DNA of 64,000 nucleotides, taken from Blautia sp. GTDB lineage: Bacteria; Bacillota; Clostridia; Lachnospirales; Lachnospiraceae. The stretch spans positions 49,460 to 113,459 of the forward strand of contig JAETNR010000007.1 of NCBI GenBank assembly GCA_021772055.1, in the 5' to 3' direction. The notes under the pieces are model-generated. The model was not told the DNA's origin, searched no databases, and saw nothing but the letters and a program-made list of their open reading frames with translations. The translations under genes and the position numbers were made by a program. Below are positions 42,793-51,948 of the stretch, in pieces (positions within the stretch are counted from its first letter, which is position 1; each line of letters begins with the position of its first letter).

Positions 42793-43198
42793 GTGGATTC
42801 AGTTTCTCATAGGTGCGGCATTTTTGCTGTTCGGACTTGGAATCTTTGCCATTGAGATGATCGGTATTTTTCGCTTCAAATATGTTCTGAACAGGATGCA
42901 TGCAGCGGCCATGGGGGATACTCTTGGAATCGGATTTTCCCTTGTTGGGCTGATGATCATGAGTGGATGGAGCTTTACCACACTGAAGCTGTTTCTTGTG
43001 GTCGTATTTTTGTGGTTTTCATCCCCTGTTTCTTCTCACCTGATCGCCCGGCTGGAGGTGGCTACAGATGAAGAACGGGAGAAACATTACCGCGTAATTT
43101 CTCTGAAAGATCTGGAAACTGAGAAGGCGGAAGAAGAAAAGCAAAGCGTTTTGAAGGAAAAGGCATCCGATGCCGAAGCGGGAAAGGAGGAGGCGTAA
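42779..43198 (+). CDS. mrpG: Mrp-type antiporter subunit G
   Basis: Start at ATG 42779 (GGAGGAGGCG upstream), 139 residues. Three membrane helices with family motif FRFKYVLNRMHAAAMGDTLGIGFSLVGLMI and SSPVSSHLIAR. The last 40 residues are a charged Glu/Lys tail longer than usual for MrpG. Confidence 0.93.
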   Translation: MAVIEWIQFLIGAAFLLFGLGIFAIEMIGIFRFKYVLNRMHAAAMGDTLGIGFSLVGLMIMSGWSFTTLKLFLVVVFLWFSSPVSSHLIARLEVATDEEREKHYRVISLKDLETEKAEEEKQSVLKEKASDAEAGKEEA

Positions 43199-43199
43199 T

Positions 43200-43463
43200 A
43201 TGCAGGTATTTACATGGATCTTGCTTGGATTTCTGGTCGTCTGCGCAGTCTCCGTAAGCTTTTCCAGGAATCTGTTAAACTCTATTTTGATTTTTATGTC
43301 CTACAGCCTTGTGATGTCTGTCATCTGGATCATTCTGGAATCTCCTGACCTGGCAATTACAGAGGCTGCTGTGGGAGCCGGTATTACCAGCGTATTGTTC
43401 TTTATTACATTAAAAAAGATTCATGCCATTATGAAAGCCGGAAAGGAGGAGGAAGATGAGTAG
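43200..43463 (+). CDS. DUF4040 membrane subunit (MrpA C-terminal/MbhD-like)
   Basis: Start at ATG 43200, one base after the mrpG stop; 87 residues. Three helices with the pattern FSRNLLNSILIFMSYSLVMSVIWIILESPDLAITEAAVGAGITSVLFFITLKKI, which corresponds to the DUF4040 part found at the end of MrpA or as separate MbhD subunit in membrane-bound hydrogenases. Overlaps the next gene by 8 nt. Confidence 0.9.
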   Translation: MQVFTWILLGFLVVCAVSVSFSRNLLNSILIFMSYSLVMSVIWIILESPDLAITEAAVGAGITSVLFFITLKKIHAIMKAGKEEEDE

Positions 43464-44424
43464 GAAATTACCGAGAGAGCGCTACGAGAATACACTGACT
43501 CATCGTCTGAAAACCTGGCTGGAGGGTACGAAGGATCCTTTTGTGGGTGTTGTGGAAATGAAACCGCAGGAGGAATTCCGGGAAGATCGGAAGGCAGTTG
43601 TAGAGCGCAGGAAAGAAAAAAAGGAGATTTATGAGAAAATTTATGACCTGAAGCACAATCCGGAGATTCGTGTGTTCCGGCGGGCTTATAAAATTTTCAG
43701 CGTGCTGTTCTGCCTGTTTCTGGTATCCATGCTGCTGATTGCCGTGTCGAATCTTCCAAGTTATGGAAATGCTTCCAATCCCGTAAATAATGAAGTGTCC
43801 GGGCGTTATATTGAAAACGGCCTTCAGGAGACAGGAGCCGTGAACATTGTAACGGGTATGATTCTGGATTACCGTGCATTTGATACCCTTGGCGAATCTC
43901 ATGTGCTGTTTATTGCAACCTGTACTGTTTTGATCCTCCTTCGCATTGACGGGGACAAAAAGGGAAAAGCGGGCTACAGTATGGAAAATGACCGTATCCA
44001 CGAGCCAAAGAATGACATCATTCTTCAGACAGTGGCAAGGATTCTGGTGCCGCCGATCTTCATTTTTGGCATTTATATTATTTTAGGCGGTCACTTGGGA
44101 CCCGGGGGCGGTTTCTCCGGAGGGGCTGTTATTGGCGCCGGCCTGATCCTGTATCTGAATGCCTTTGGATTTGAAAAGACAGAGCGTTTCTTTACCCAGA
44201 AGACATACCGGCGTTTAAGCTTCTGTGCACTGGGCTGTTATTGTCTTGCAAAGAGTTATTCTTTCTATACAGGAGCCAACCATATAGAAAGTGTGATCCC
44301 TCTGGGAACACCGGGGGCTATTTTAAGCAGCGGCCTGATCCTGATTCTGAATATTTGTGTGGGCGTTGTTGTAGCAGGAACTATGTACACTTTTTACGTC
44401 ATGTTCCGGAAAGGAGCTTATTGA
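43456..44424 (+). CDS. mrpB: MbhE + MnhB fusion subunit of the Mrp-like antiporter
   Basis: 322 residues. A basic cytoplasmic N-terminus (1-75) is followed by an MbhE-like part (FSVLFCLFLVSMLLIAVSNLP, then YIENGLQETGAVNIVTGMILDYRAFDTLGESHVLFIATCTVLILLR) and a MnhB domain (ILVPPIFIFGIYIILGGHLGPGGGFSGGAVIGAGLILYLNAFGFEK). Two subunits of the archaeal-type Mbh complex are thus fused in one protein. The FDTLGE and GPGGGFSGG signatures are the family hallmarks. Confidence 0.92.
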   Translation: MSRKLPRERYENTLTHRLKTWLEGTKDPFVGVVEMKPQEEFREDRKAVVERRKEKKEIYEKIYDLKHNPEIRVFRRAYKIFSVLFCLFLVSMLLIAVSNLPSYGNASNPVNNEVSGRYIENGLQETGAVNIVTGMILDYRAFDTLGESHVLFIATCTVLILLRIDGDKKGKAGYSMENDRIHEPKNDIILQTVARILVPPIFIFGIYIILGGHLGPGGGFSGGAVIGAGLILYLNAFGFEKTERFFTQKTYRRLSFCALGCYCLAKSYSFYTGANHIESVIPLGTPGAILSSGLILILNICVGVVVAGTMYTFYVMFRKGAY

Positions 44425-44425
44425 T

Positions 44426-44803
44426 ATGAATGTTGCCAATCTTTTCAATAACTATGAGGAAGCGATTGCAATGATTCTTTTTGGAATCGGCTTTTCCAAT
44501 CTGCTCCTTCAGAAAAATCTGATTAAAAAGATCATTGGTCTGAATATTATGGACACAGCCATGTATTTGTTCCTGGCTTTGAAGGGATATATTGAAGGGC
44601 ATAAGGCTCCCATTGTGACAAACGGAGTGCAGAGTGTGGACGCTTATATTAACCCCATTCCAAGCGGCCTGGTTCTCACAGGTATTGTGGTTTCCGTGTC
44701 TGTCACGGCTCTGATGCTTTCCCTGACGATCCGTCTTTACAGGCGTTATCATACACTGGATCTGGATGAGATTTCCACCAGGCTTAAAAAGGAGGGATTG
44801 TAA
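44426..44803 (+). CDS. mrpC: Mrp-type antiporter subunit C (NuoK-like)
   Basis: 125 residues, three membrane helices, with the NuoK/MrpC pattern (MILFGIGFSNLLLQKNLIKKIIGLNIMDTAMYLFLALKG; NPIPSGLVLTGIVVSVSVTALMLSL). The conserved Glu residues of NuoK proton paths are partly replaced, as usual in MrpC. Stop overlaps the next start (TAATG). Confidence 0.92.
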   Translation: MNVANLFNNYEEAIAMILFGIGFSNLLLQKNLIKKIIGLNIMDTAMYLFLALKGYIEGHKAPIVTNGVQSVDAYINPIPSGLVLTGIVVSVSVTALMLSLTIRLYRRYHTLDLDEISTRLKKEGL

Positions 44804-46311
44804 TGCAGTTTGTACAGAACTTCCCTTTTATTTCCATCATTCTGTCCCTGTTTTCCGGCCCTCTTTCTTCCATCATGAGCGGAAAGACAGCAAAAAAGAT
44901 CAATTTTGCAGTAATCTCCATTATTACGGTGATGTCCTGCGCTGTGCTGGCTTTTGTCATTGGATCCGGAGAACCCTATGTGTATATGATGGGACATTTT
45001 CCCGCACCATGGGGAAATGAGATTCGGGTAGGTGTGCTGGAAGCCTCTATGGCTGTGATCTTCTGTGTGATCATGCTGCTCTGTATGGTGGGCGGTGTAC
45101 ATGAACGAGAGGCTGAGATTGAAGAGACAAAGCAGAATCTTTACTATGTGATGGTAAATCTGTTGCTTTGCTCCCTGCTCGCGCTGATTTATACCAATGA
45201 CCTTTTTACTGCCTATGTTTTTGTGGAAATCAATACGATTTCTGCCTGCGGGCTAATTATGATCAGGCAGAACGGGCGTACTCTGGAGGCAGCTACCAGG
45301 TATATGATCATGAGCCTTCTCGGTTCTGGCCTTTTGCTTCTTGGAATCTGCTTTCTGTATGACCTGACAGGACATTTGCTTATGAGCAATATTCAGGAGC
45401 AGGTAAGGATCCTGCACCAGACAGGAAATTATCATATTCCGCTTCTGGTTTCCCTGGGGCTGATGTCTGTGGGACTTGCTATTAAAAGTGCGCTGTTTCC
45501 GTTCCATACCTGGCTTCCGGATGCATATGGCTATTCCACTGTGTCTTCAGCAGCAATTTTGTCCTCCCTGGTATCCAAAGGATATATCTTTCTGCTGGTG
45601 AAAATTTTCTACCGTGTGATCGGATTTGATATAGTGCGTGACAGTAAGGTAATCAACGTGCTGTTTGTGTTTGGTATCGCAGGTATGATCATGGGATCCG
45701 TGAGCGCTATCCGGGAAAACAATATCCGAAGGATGATCGCCTATTCTTCCGTAGCACAGATCGGATATATTTATATGGGATTCGGTCTTGGCACTACGGC
45801 AGGCGTGATTGCAAGCATTTATCATATTGTATCCCATGCCGCTACCAAATCCCTGCTTTTTGTGGCTGCTTCCGGAATTACGGACGTATCGGGGGACAGC
45901 ACAAAATTTGAGGATCTGACAGGTGCGGGCTACAGAAATAAGCTGGCGGGTGTTGCTTTTACGGTAGGCTCTCTTTCTATGGTAGGCATTCCTATGTTTG
46001 CAGGATTTATCTCCAAGCTTCTGTTTGCCCAGGCTGGTATGGAAGGAAACCATAAATTGCTGCCTACGCTGATCGCGCTTGCAATCAGTACTATCCTGAA
46101 TGCGGTTTACTTTATGAAAACGGTAATCCGTCTGTATACACCTGTTTCAAAGTCTTATATTAAGAAAAGAGGATTTCGGTATATGACCGCAGGGGAGCAG
46201 AAACCAAAGTCTGTGGCATTGGTATGCTTTATTATACTGAACCTGTTTCTGGGGCTTTTCTCGGAACCGATCATCGCGTTGTTCCGCAGCGGGCTTAGAA
46301 TGTTTTCTTAG
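44803..46311 (+). CDS. NuoL/M/N-type antiporter subunit, first of four
   Basis: 502 residues, about 14 membrane helices, MrpD-like. Seen are a lysine in SVGLAIKSALFPFHTWLPDAYGYSTVSSAAILSSLVSKGYI and a second proton-path region RRMIAYSSVAQIGYIYMGFGLG...IYHIVSHAATKSLLFVA. These carry the Lys/His/Glu residues used for proton or Na+ transfer. Closest in role to MrpD. Translationally coupled to mrpC. Confidence 0.92.
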   Translation: MQFVQNFPFISIILSLFSGPLSSIMSGKTAKKINFAVISIITVMSCAVLAFVIGSGEPYVYMMGHFPAPWGNEIRVGVLEASMAVIFCVIMLLCMVGGVHEREAEIEETKQNLYYVMVNLLLCSLLALIYTNDLFTAYVFVEINTISACGLIMIRQNGRTLEAATRYMIMSLLGSGLLLLGICFLYDLTGHLLMSNIQEQVRILHQTGNYHIPLLVSLGLMSVGLAIKSALFPFHTWLPDAYGYSTVSSAAILSSLVSKGYIFLLVKIFYRVIGFDIVRDSKVINVLFVFGIAGMIMGSVSAIRENNIRRMIAYSSVAQIGYIYMGFGLGTTAGVIASIYHIVSHAATKSLLFVAASGITDVSGDSTKFEDLTGAGYRNKLAGVAFTVGSLSMVGIPMFAGFISKLLFAQAGMEGNHKLLPTLIALAISTILNAVYFMKTVIRLYTPVSKSYIKKRGFRYMTAGEQKPKSVALVCFIILNLFLGLFSEPIIALFRSGLRMFS

Positions 46312-46335
46312 GATGTTTGCATAGGAGGAGAAATT

Positions 46336-47838
46336 ATGAATGGTTGGATTTTACTGCCGGTATTCCTGCCGGCAATTGCCGGTATTTTCCTGCTGCTGAC
46401 ATCATTTCGTGAGCATCTTGGAAAAACAAGTGATCCGGATATCCATAAGCTGCATCTGTTTACCGGGGCAGTGCTGGTGGTCTCTGCTGTTCTTGCCATT
46501 GCGGCTGCGTTTGGCGGAGAGAGAAGTGTGACTCTGTTTTATCTTATGAAAGATATTCCTATTTACTTTCAGGTGGATGGAGTCAGCCGGATCTTTATTA
46601 CCTTTACAAGCGTTGTGTGGGTGGCTGTAGGGATTTATGCTTTTGTTTATATGACGCATGAAGGGGAGGAAAAGCGCTTTTTTGGCTTCTATCTTCTGGT
46701 GTACGGCATACTGATGGCACTTGATCTTGCAGGAAACCTTGTAACTTTGTATTTCTTTTATGAGTTGATGACGCTGACTTCAGCACCCATGGTTCTTCAT
46801 AACGGATCCAGGGAAGCAATCATGGCAGCGCTTAAGTATCTGTTTTATTCCTTATGCGGCGCGTATATGGGATTGTTCGGGATGTTTTTTTTGTACCGCT
46901 ACTGCGATACATTGACATTTACGCCCGGAGGAACCCTGAATATGGGGCTTGCACAGGAACACAGCACCACTCTTCTGATTGCGGTTTTTGTTATGATCCT
47001 TGGCTTTGGGGCAAAAGCAGGTATGCTGCCGCTGCATGCATGGCTGCCTGCAGCACATCCGGTAGCTCCTTCCCCGGCATCCGCAGTTTTTTCGGGGATT
47101 CTGGTAAAGGGAGGCGTGCTGGCGGTGATCCGCACCGTCTATTATATCGTGGGCCCGCAGTTTTTAAGGGGAACCTGGGTGCAGACAGCATGGATGGCAA
47201 TTGCATTGTTTACCGTATTTATGGGATCCATGCTGGCGTACAGGGAATCTGTGTTTAAGAAACGGCTTGCCTATTCTACAGTAAGCCAGGTTTCCTATAT
47301 TATGTTCGGGCTTTCCCTTTTATCTCCTTTGGGGGTAACGGGGGCTTTGCTTCACTGTGTGTTCCATGCAGTGATTAAGACTGTGCTGTTCTTAACGGCA
47401 GGTGTTTTCCTGTTTGAGTGCGGCAAGACAAGAGTCAGTGAGCTTTCCGGAATCGGTAAGCGTATGCCGAAAACGCTATGGTGCTATACCTTTGCTGCAC
47501 TGGCACTGGTGGGAATTCCTCCTGCCAGCGGGTTTGTAAGCAAATGGTATCTGGCCACCGGAGCGCTCAAGGCAGATGTGGGCATGTTTGGCTGGCTTGG
47601 ACCTGTGGTATTGCTCATTAGTGCGCTTCTTACCGCAGGATATCTGCTTCCGGTTACCATGAAAGGATTTTTCCCGGGAAAAGAATCCGGCGGGGAGATG
47701 GAAAATACAGCGGTTCAGGAACCGGCAGCCCTAATGTTTGTTCCGCTGGCTGTGCTTGCAGCGCTTACCGTAATTCTTGGAGTTTGGCCGAATCCGCTGA
47801 TCAGTTATATTAGTCAGCTGGTTTCCGGCCTGATGTAG
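46336..47838 (+). CDS. NuoL/M/N-type antiporter subunit, second of four
   Basis: 500 residues; AGGAGGAGAAATT before ATG. Conserved Glu in FYELMTLTSAPMVLHN, Lys in LGFGAKAGMLPLHAWLPAAHPVAPSPASAVFSGILVKGGV and second-half His/Lys in VFHAVIKTVLFLTAGVFLFE. Same fold as the neighbouring genes, clearly diverged from them, so not a recent duplication. Confidence 0.92.
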   Translation: MNGWILLPVFLPAIAGIFLLLTSFREHLGKTSDPDIHKLHLFTGAVLVVSAVLAIAAAFGGERSVTLFYLMKDIPIYFQVDGVSRIFITFTSVVWVAVGIYAFVYMTHEGEEKRFFGFYLLVYGILMALDLAGNLVTLYFFYELMTLTSAPMVLHNGSREAIMAALKYLFYSLCGAYMGLFGMFFLYRYCDTLTFTPGGTLNMGLAQEHSTTLLIAVFVMILGFGAKAGMLPLHAWLPAAHPVAPSPASAVFSGILVKGGVLAVIRTVYYIVGPQFLRGTWVQTAWMAIALFTVFMGSMLAYRESVFKKRLAYSTVSQVSYIMFGLSLLSPLGVTGALLHCVFHAVIKTVLFLTAGVFLFECGKTRVSELSGIGKRMPKTLWCYTFAALALVGIPPASGFVSKWYLATGALKADVGMFGWLGPVVLLISALLTAGYLLPVTMKGFFPGKESGGEMENTAVQEPAALMFVPLAVLAALTVILGVWPNPLISYISQLVSGLM

Positions 47839-47855
47839 GAAGGGGGAGGAGAAAG

Positions 47856-49328
47856 ATGAATGCTGGTATTATGATGGCTGCGATTTTGATCCCCATTTTT
47901 TGCGGGGCATTGATTCCGGTGCTTCCGTTTAAAGAACGCAGATCTATGACAATTTACGTGGAGGCGGTTACGCTTCTTGCGTCCGTTCTGGTCTGGACAA
48001 TTTTGTTTGGCCAGCCTGAGGGTTCCTGTGTGCTGTTTCGGTTTACGGGAAACTTAAGCATCAGCTTCCGGCTGGACGGACTTGGAACAGTGTTTGCCGG
48101 GATTGTGTCTGTTTTGTGGCCGCTTGCCACTTTATATGCTTTTGAATATATGAAGCATGAGGGACATGAGAAATATTTCTTTATGTTTTATGTGATCGCT
48201 TATGGGGTGACTCTCGGAATTGCCCTGGCAGAGGATATTCTGACCATGTATTTCTTCTACGAAATGCTGACGCTGGTGACGCTGCCGCTGATCATGCATA
48301 CGCTGACCAGGGAGGCAATTCTGGCCAGCAGGACGTACCTTTATTATTCTCTGGGCGGCGCGGCGTTTGCCTTTATCGGAATGATCTTTATTCTGACCTA
48401 TGGTACAACGGCGGTGTTTACGCCGGGCGGGGTGATCGACCTTGCCAGACTTGGGAACAAAAGGGATTTCCTTCTTGTGATCTATCTGATCTGCTTCTGT
48501 GGTTTTAGCGTGAAGGCTGCCATGTTTCCTTTTTCTGCATGGCTTCCCAAGGCCGGTGTGGCGCCCACGCCTGTCACTGCGCTGCTTCATGCGGTAGCTG
48601 TGGTAAAGGCCGGTGTGTTTGCAGTCATGCGTGTGACTTATTATAGCTTCGGAACAGAGCTTCTTCGGGGAACCTGGGCGCAGACGGTGCTGCTTTTGCT
48701 TACCATCTTTACCATTGTGTATGGATGCAGCAGGGCGTTAAAGGAGACACACCTGAAAAGAAGGCTTGCCTGGTCTACAGTCAGCAACCTTTCGTATATT
48801 TTGTTCGGCGTTGCGCTGATGACGCCCCTGGGATTTATCGGGGCTGTAAGCCATATGATCTTTCATGCAGTGATGAAGATCTGTTCCTTCTTCTGTGCAG
48901 GTGCGGTGATTTACAAATCCGGCAGGAATTATATTCATGAGCTGCGAGGCTTCGGGCGGAAAATGCCGAAGGTGTTTGTGTGTTTTACGGTTTCCGGCCT
49001 GGCTCTTATGGGAGTTCCGGGATTGTGCGGCTTTATCAGTAAATGGAACCTGGCAAAGGCGGCTGTGGAAAGTGAGAATCCCCTTGCTTATGTGGGAATC
49101 GCGGCGCTTCTGGTTTCTGCGATCCTGACAGCACTTTATATGCTGACGATTTCTGTGCGGGCATTTTTCCCGGGGAAGGATTTTGATTATAGTACCATTG
49201 CGGATGTGGAGGATCCCAATTGGATGATGATCCTGCCGCTGGTACTCTTTGTGATTGCAATGTTTGTATTCGGACTTCATTCGGAGCCTATCATGGCTGC
49301 TTTGGAATCCGTTGCGGCGGCATTATAG
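47856..49328 (+). CDS. NuoL/M/N-type antiporter subunit, third of four
   Basis: 490 residues; GGGGGAGGAGAAAG before ATG. Glu in FYEMLTLVTLPLIMHT, Lys in FCGFSVKAAMFPFSAWLPKAGVAPTPVTALLHAVAVVKAGV, second-half lysine in MIFHAVMKICSFFCAGAVI. It resembles the second subunit in overall layout (Ig. FYFYELMTL/FFYEMLTL, RLAWSTVSNLSYILFG), suggesting an old duplication. Confidence 0.92.
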   Translation: MNAGIMMAAILIPIFCGALIPVLPFKERRSMTIYVEAVTLLASVLVWTILFGQPEGSCVLFRFTGNLSISFRLDGLGTVFAGIVSVLWPLATLYAFEYMKHEGHEKYFFMFYVIAYGVTLGIALAEDILTMYFFYEMLTLVTLPLIMHTLTREAILASRTYLYYSLGGAAFAFIGMIFILTYGTTAVFTPGGVIDLARLGNKRDFLLVIYLICFCGFSVKAAMFPFSAWLPKAGVAPTPVTALLHAVAVVKAGVFAVMRVTYYSFGTELLRGTWAQTVLLLLTIFTIVYGCSRALKETHLKRRLAWSTVSNLSYILFGVALMTPLGFIGAVSHMIFHAVMKICSFFCAGAVIYKSGRNYIHELRGFGRKMPKVFVCFTVSGLALMGVPGLCGFISKWNLAKAAVESENPLAYVGIAALLVSAILTALYMLTISVRAFFPGKDFDYSTIADVEDPNWMMILPLVLFVIAMFVFGLHSEPIMAALESVAAAL

Positions 49329-49344
49329 GAAGGAGTGGTATAAA

Positions 49345-51429
49345 ATGAATACGATATTGGGAATTCTGGTGTTTTATCCATTTTTAGGCGGGCTTCTTTC
49401 TTATGCTGTTGGAAGGCATCAGGAGAAGTACAGAGACTATCTTGCGGAATTCGTGGCAGTCAGCGAGTTTGTGCTGGCGGTGATCCTTGCATGGATGTGC
49501 GGCGGGCGTATAGGGATGGAAAATATCGCGCAGCTTCATATTCCGGAAATCTGCGGCTTGGGGCTTGACTTTACTCTGGACGGGTTCCGGGTGGTCTACA
49601 GCATGGTGGCTGCTCTGATGTGGATGATGACGACGCTGCTTTCCAGGGAGTATTTTCGCTATCATGGGAATAAGAATCGGTTTTATCTGTTTTTGCTGAT
49701 GACCCTTGGAGCCACGATGGGAGTATTTTTGTCAGCGGATCTGTATACGACGTTTATTTTCTTTGAGATCATGTCCTTTACTTCCTATGTGTGGGTGGCA
49801 CAGGAAGAAAATGAGCCGTCCCTCAGGGCTGCGGCCACTTATCTGGCGGTTGCCGTGATCGGCGGACTGGTGATGCTGATGGGCTTGTTCCTGCTTTATG
49901 ATGCTGTGGGAACACTTGAGATTTCCAGTCTTCTGGATGCAGCAGGAGCGTGCGGGAATAAGGATGTGCTTTATGCGGCAGGTGCCTGTATGCTGGTTGG
50001 CTTTGGGGCAAAGGCCGGTGCATTTCCTCTGCATATCTGGCTCCCCAAAGCACATCCGGTGGCACCGGCACCTGCTTCGGCTCTGCTTTCCGGTATTTTG
50101 ACAAAAACCGGTATTTTCGGGATTCTGGTTGTCAGCAGTAATTTGTTTCTTCATGACAAGACATGGGGAAATTTGATTCTGGGGATCGGGGTTCTGACCA
50201 TGTTCGGAGGAGCACTGCTGGCTGTGTTTTCCATAGATCTGAAGCGGACACTTGCCTGTTCCTCCATGTCTCAGATCGGGTTTATCCTGGTTGGAGTGGG
50301 GATGCAGGGAATGCTTGGGGAGGAAAATGCCCTGGCTGTCCATGGCACAATGCTTCATATGGTGAATCATTCCATGATCAAGCTGGTGCTGTTTATGGCA
50401 GCAGGCGTGATCTTTATGAATACCCATGCGCTGGATTTGAATAAGATTCGGGGATTTGGCAGGAAAAAACCGCTGCTTAAGGCTATTTTCCTGACAGGCG
50501 CACTGGCAATCGGCGGAATTCCTTTCTTTGGTGGTTATGTGAGCAAGACGCTGCTTCATGAGAGTATTGTGGAATACGGCGGCGGCCATGTGATGAAGGC
50601 TGTGGAATATATTTTCCTGTTCAGCGGCGGTCTGACGGTGGCTTACATGACGAAGCTGTATGTGGCGATTTTTGTGGAAAAGAACGCCCGTGCAGAGGTG
50701 CAGAGAAAGTTTGACCAGACGAAACAGTACATGAATGTACAGAGTACGATAGCCCTTGGGGGCAGTGCGGCGCTGCTTCTGGTCTGGGGGCTGTTCCCTC
50801 GCTCCATTATGGACAAGGCAGCTTCTATCGGACAGGGATTTATGCATCTGGAAGAAGCGGGACATGTGGTTTCTTACTTTAGTTTTCAGAATCTTTCCGG
50901 TGCGCTGATCTCCATTGCCATTGGTGCTGTTGTCTATCTGCTGGTGATCAGGCGGTTCCTGATGCGCACAGAAGGGGAAAAAGGCAGGAAGGTTTCTAAA
51001 GGAGTTGCTTCCTATATAAATGCATGGCCTGAATGGATGGATCTGGAGAATCTGATCTACCGGCCGCTGCTTCTTCAGATTCTGCCCTTTATAGGCGGTG
51101 TAGTCAGCAGAATCGGGGACAGTTTCGTGGATATGGCTGTGGTGGTTTTAAGGAAAACCATTTATACAGACAGCCCTCTGCCGCATGAGCGTCCGGAAGG
51201 AAATGTATTTACGGAGAATGTCGGAAAACTTCTGAACGGCTGGCAGAGCCTGGGAAATCGTTTCTGGAATCGCGGGAATCCGGAAGACAAGAACTTTGTG
51301 CATATCCTGGCAGTGAAAAATGAGGAATTTAAGGAAACGAATACGATTATCCAGAGAAGTTTATCTTTTGGATTGATGCTGTTCGGAATCGGACTTGTTT
51401 TGACAATTGTTTATATTATTTGGTGGTAA
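49345..51429 (+). CDS. NuoL/M/N-type antiporter subunit, fourth of four, with long C-terminal extension
   Basis: Start at ATG 49345 (AAGGAGTGGTATAAA); 694 residues. The first 470 are the proton-pumping domain (FFEIMSFTSYVWVAQEENEPS, VGFGAKAGAFPLHIWLPKAHPVAPAPASALLSGILTKTGI, MVNHSMIKLVLFMAAGVIF). The extra 220 residues hold additional helices and end with a membrane span (SFGLMLFGIGLVLTIVYIIWW), like the long lateral arm of NuoL or MbhH. Last gene of the operon, followed by a strong terminator. Confidence 0.92.
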   Translation: MNTILGILVFYPFLGGLLSYAVGRHQEKYRDYLAEFVAVSEFVLAVILAWMCGGRIGMENIAQLHIPEICGLGLDFTLDGFRVVYSMVAALMWMMTTLLSREYFRYHGNKNRFYLFLLMTLGATMGVFLSADLYTTFIFFEIMSFTSYVWVAQEENEPSLRAAATYLAVAVIGGLVMLMGLFLLYDAVGTLEISSLLDAAGACGNKDVLYAAGACMLVGFGAKAGAFPLHIWLPKAHPVAPAPASALLSGILTKTGIFGILVVSSNLFLHDKTWGNLILGIGVLTMFGGALLAVFSIDLKRTLACSSMSQIGFILVGVGMQGMLGEENALAVHGTMLHMVNHSMIKLVLFMAAGVIFMNTHALDLNKIRGFGRKKPLLKAIFLTGALAIGGIPFFGGYVSKTLLHESIVEYGGGHVMKAVEYIFLFSGGLTVAYMTKLYVAIFVEKNARAEVQRKFDQTKQYMNVQSTIALGGSAALLLVWGLFPRSIMDKAASIGQGFMHLEEAGHVVSYFSFQNLSGALISIAIGAVVYLLVIRRFLMRTEGEKGRKVSKGVASYINAWPEWMDLENLIYRPLLLQILPFIGGVVSRIGDSFVDMAVVVLRKTIYTDSPLPHERPEGNVFTENVGKLLNGWQSLGNRFWNRGNPEDKNFVHILAVKNEEFKETNTIIQRSLSFGLMLFGIGLVLTIVYIIWW

Positions 51430-51433
51430 TAAA

Positions 51434-51485
51434 AAAGCCTGTTGTCCTTTGGGAAAATGACCGGAGGACGGCGGGCTTTTTCTTT
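51434..51485 (+). terminator. Terminator of the Mrp-like operon
   Basis: AAGCCTGTTGTCCT pairs with AGGACGGCGGGCTT around a short loop, then five T. Confidence 0.88.
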
Positions 51486-51879
51486 GGCTTTGAGGGAAGG
51501 TCCCCCGGGCAGAATTTTGCGGATAAAAGAAGGAGGGCCGGGCTTAAAAAGCCCGGCGAGTATGAAAAAGAAAAAATAGTTCTCGGCAGCAGTTGCGGCC
51601 ACTACCAAATCAAATATATGTAAAAAAGCTTTCGCTTTATTTGCTTATTAATATACCTTTTAATTGTGAGCAAAATGTGTACATGAGTTGAAAAAAACGT
51701 GATTAATTTCTAAAAAACATATAAACAAATATAGTTACTGTTCACTCCGTTCCCAGTAACGAGCCAAAATTCATTCCAGATTGCCTTCGGCAATGGAATT
51801 TTGGCTTGTATGTCTCGGGATAGTGGCGTGTGAAAAGTAACCCAATATATCTTTTTTCTTAAATTCCGGGGATTATCTG
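51486..51879. other. Gene-free region with several hairpins
   Basis: No convincing gene. A perfect GCCGGGCTT/AAGCCCGGC-type hairpin lies at about 51537-51557 just after AAGGAGG, followed by ATGAAAAAGAAAAAATAG, which would encode only five residues. A larger folded unit at about 51720-51820 has an inner stem ATTGCC-TTC-GGCAAT nested in CCAAAATTC...GAATTTTGG, next to GTTACTG...CAGTAAC. These may be an untranslated RNA or small repeat family. Confidence 0.45.
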
Positions 51880-51908
51880 CTGACATTTGGAAAGGGAGGG
51901 TGTATAAT
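51880..51908 (+). promoter_or_regulatory. Promoter of the second MATE gene
   Basis: CTGACA (51880-51885), 17-nt spacer, TATAAT (51903-51908). Confidence 0.72.
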
Positions 51909-51948
51909 AGCCCTTGTATAAAAATTGCTTAACGGGGATGAAGAGAAA

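Noticed and set aside
49732..50865. Open frame of 377 codons on the minus strand
   Set aside because: Antisense to the fourth antiporter subunit; His/Gln/Lys-rich composition typical of a shadow frame.
51420..51623. 67-codon frame behind the Mrp-like operon
   Set aside because: It starts inside the last gene's end and runs through the terminator; no independent ribosome site in frame.
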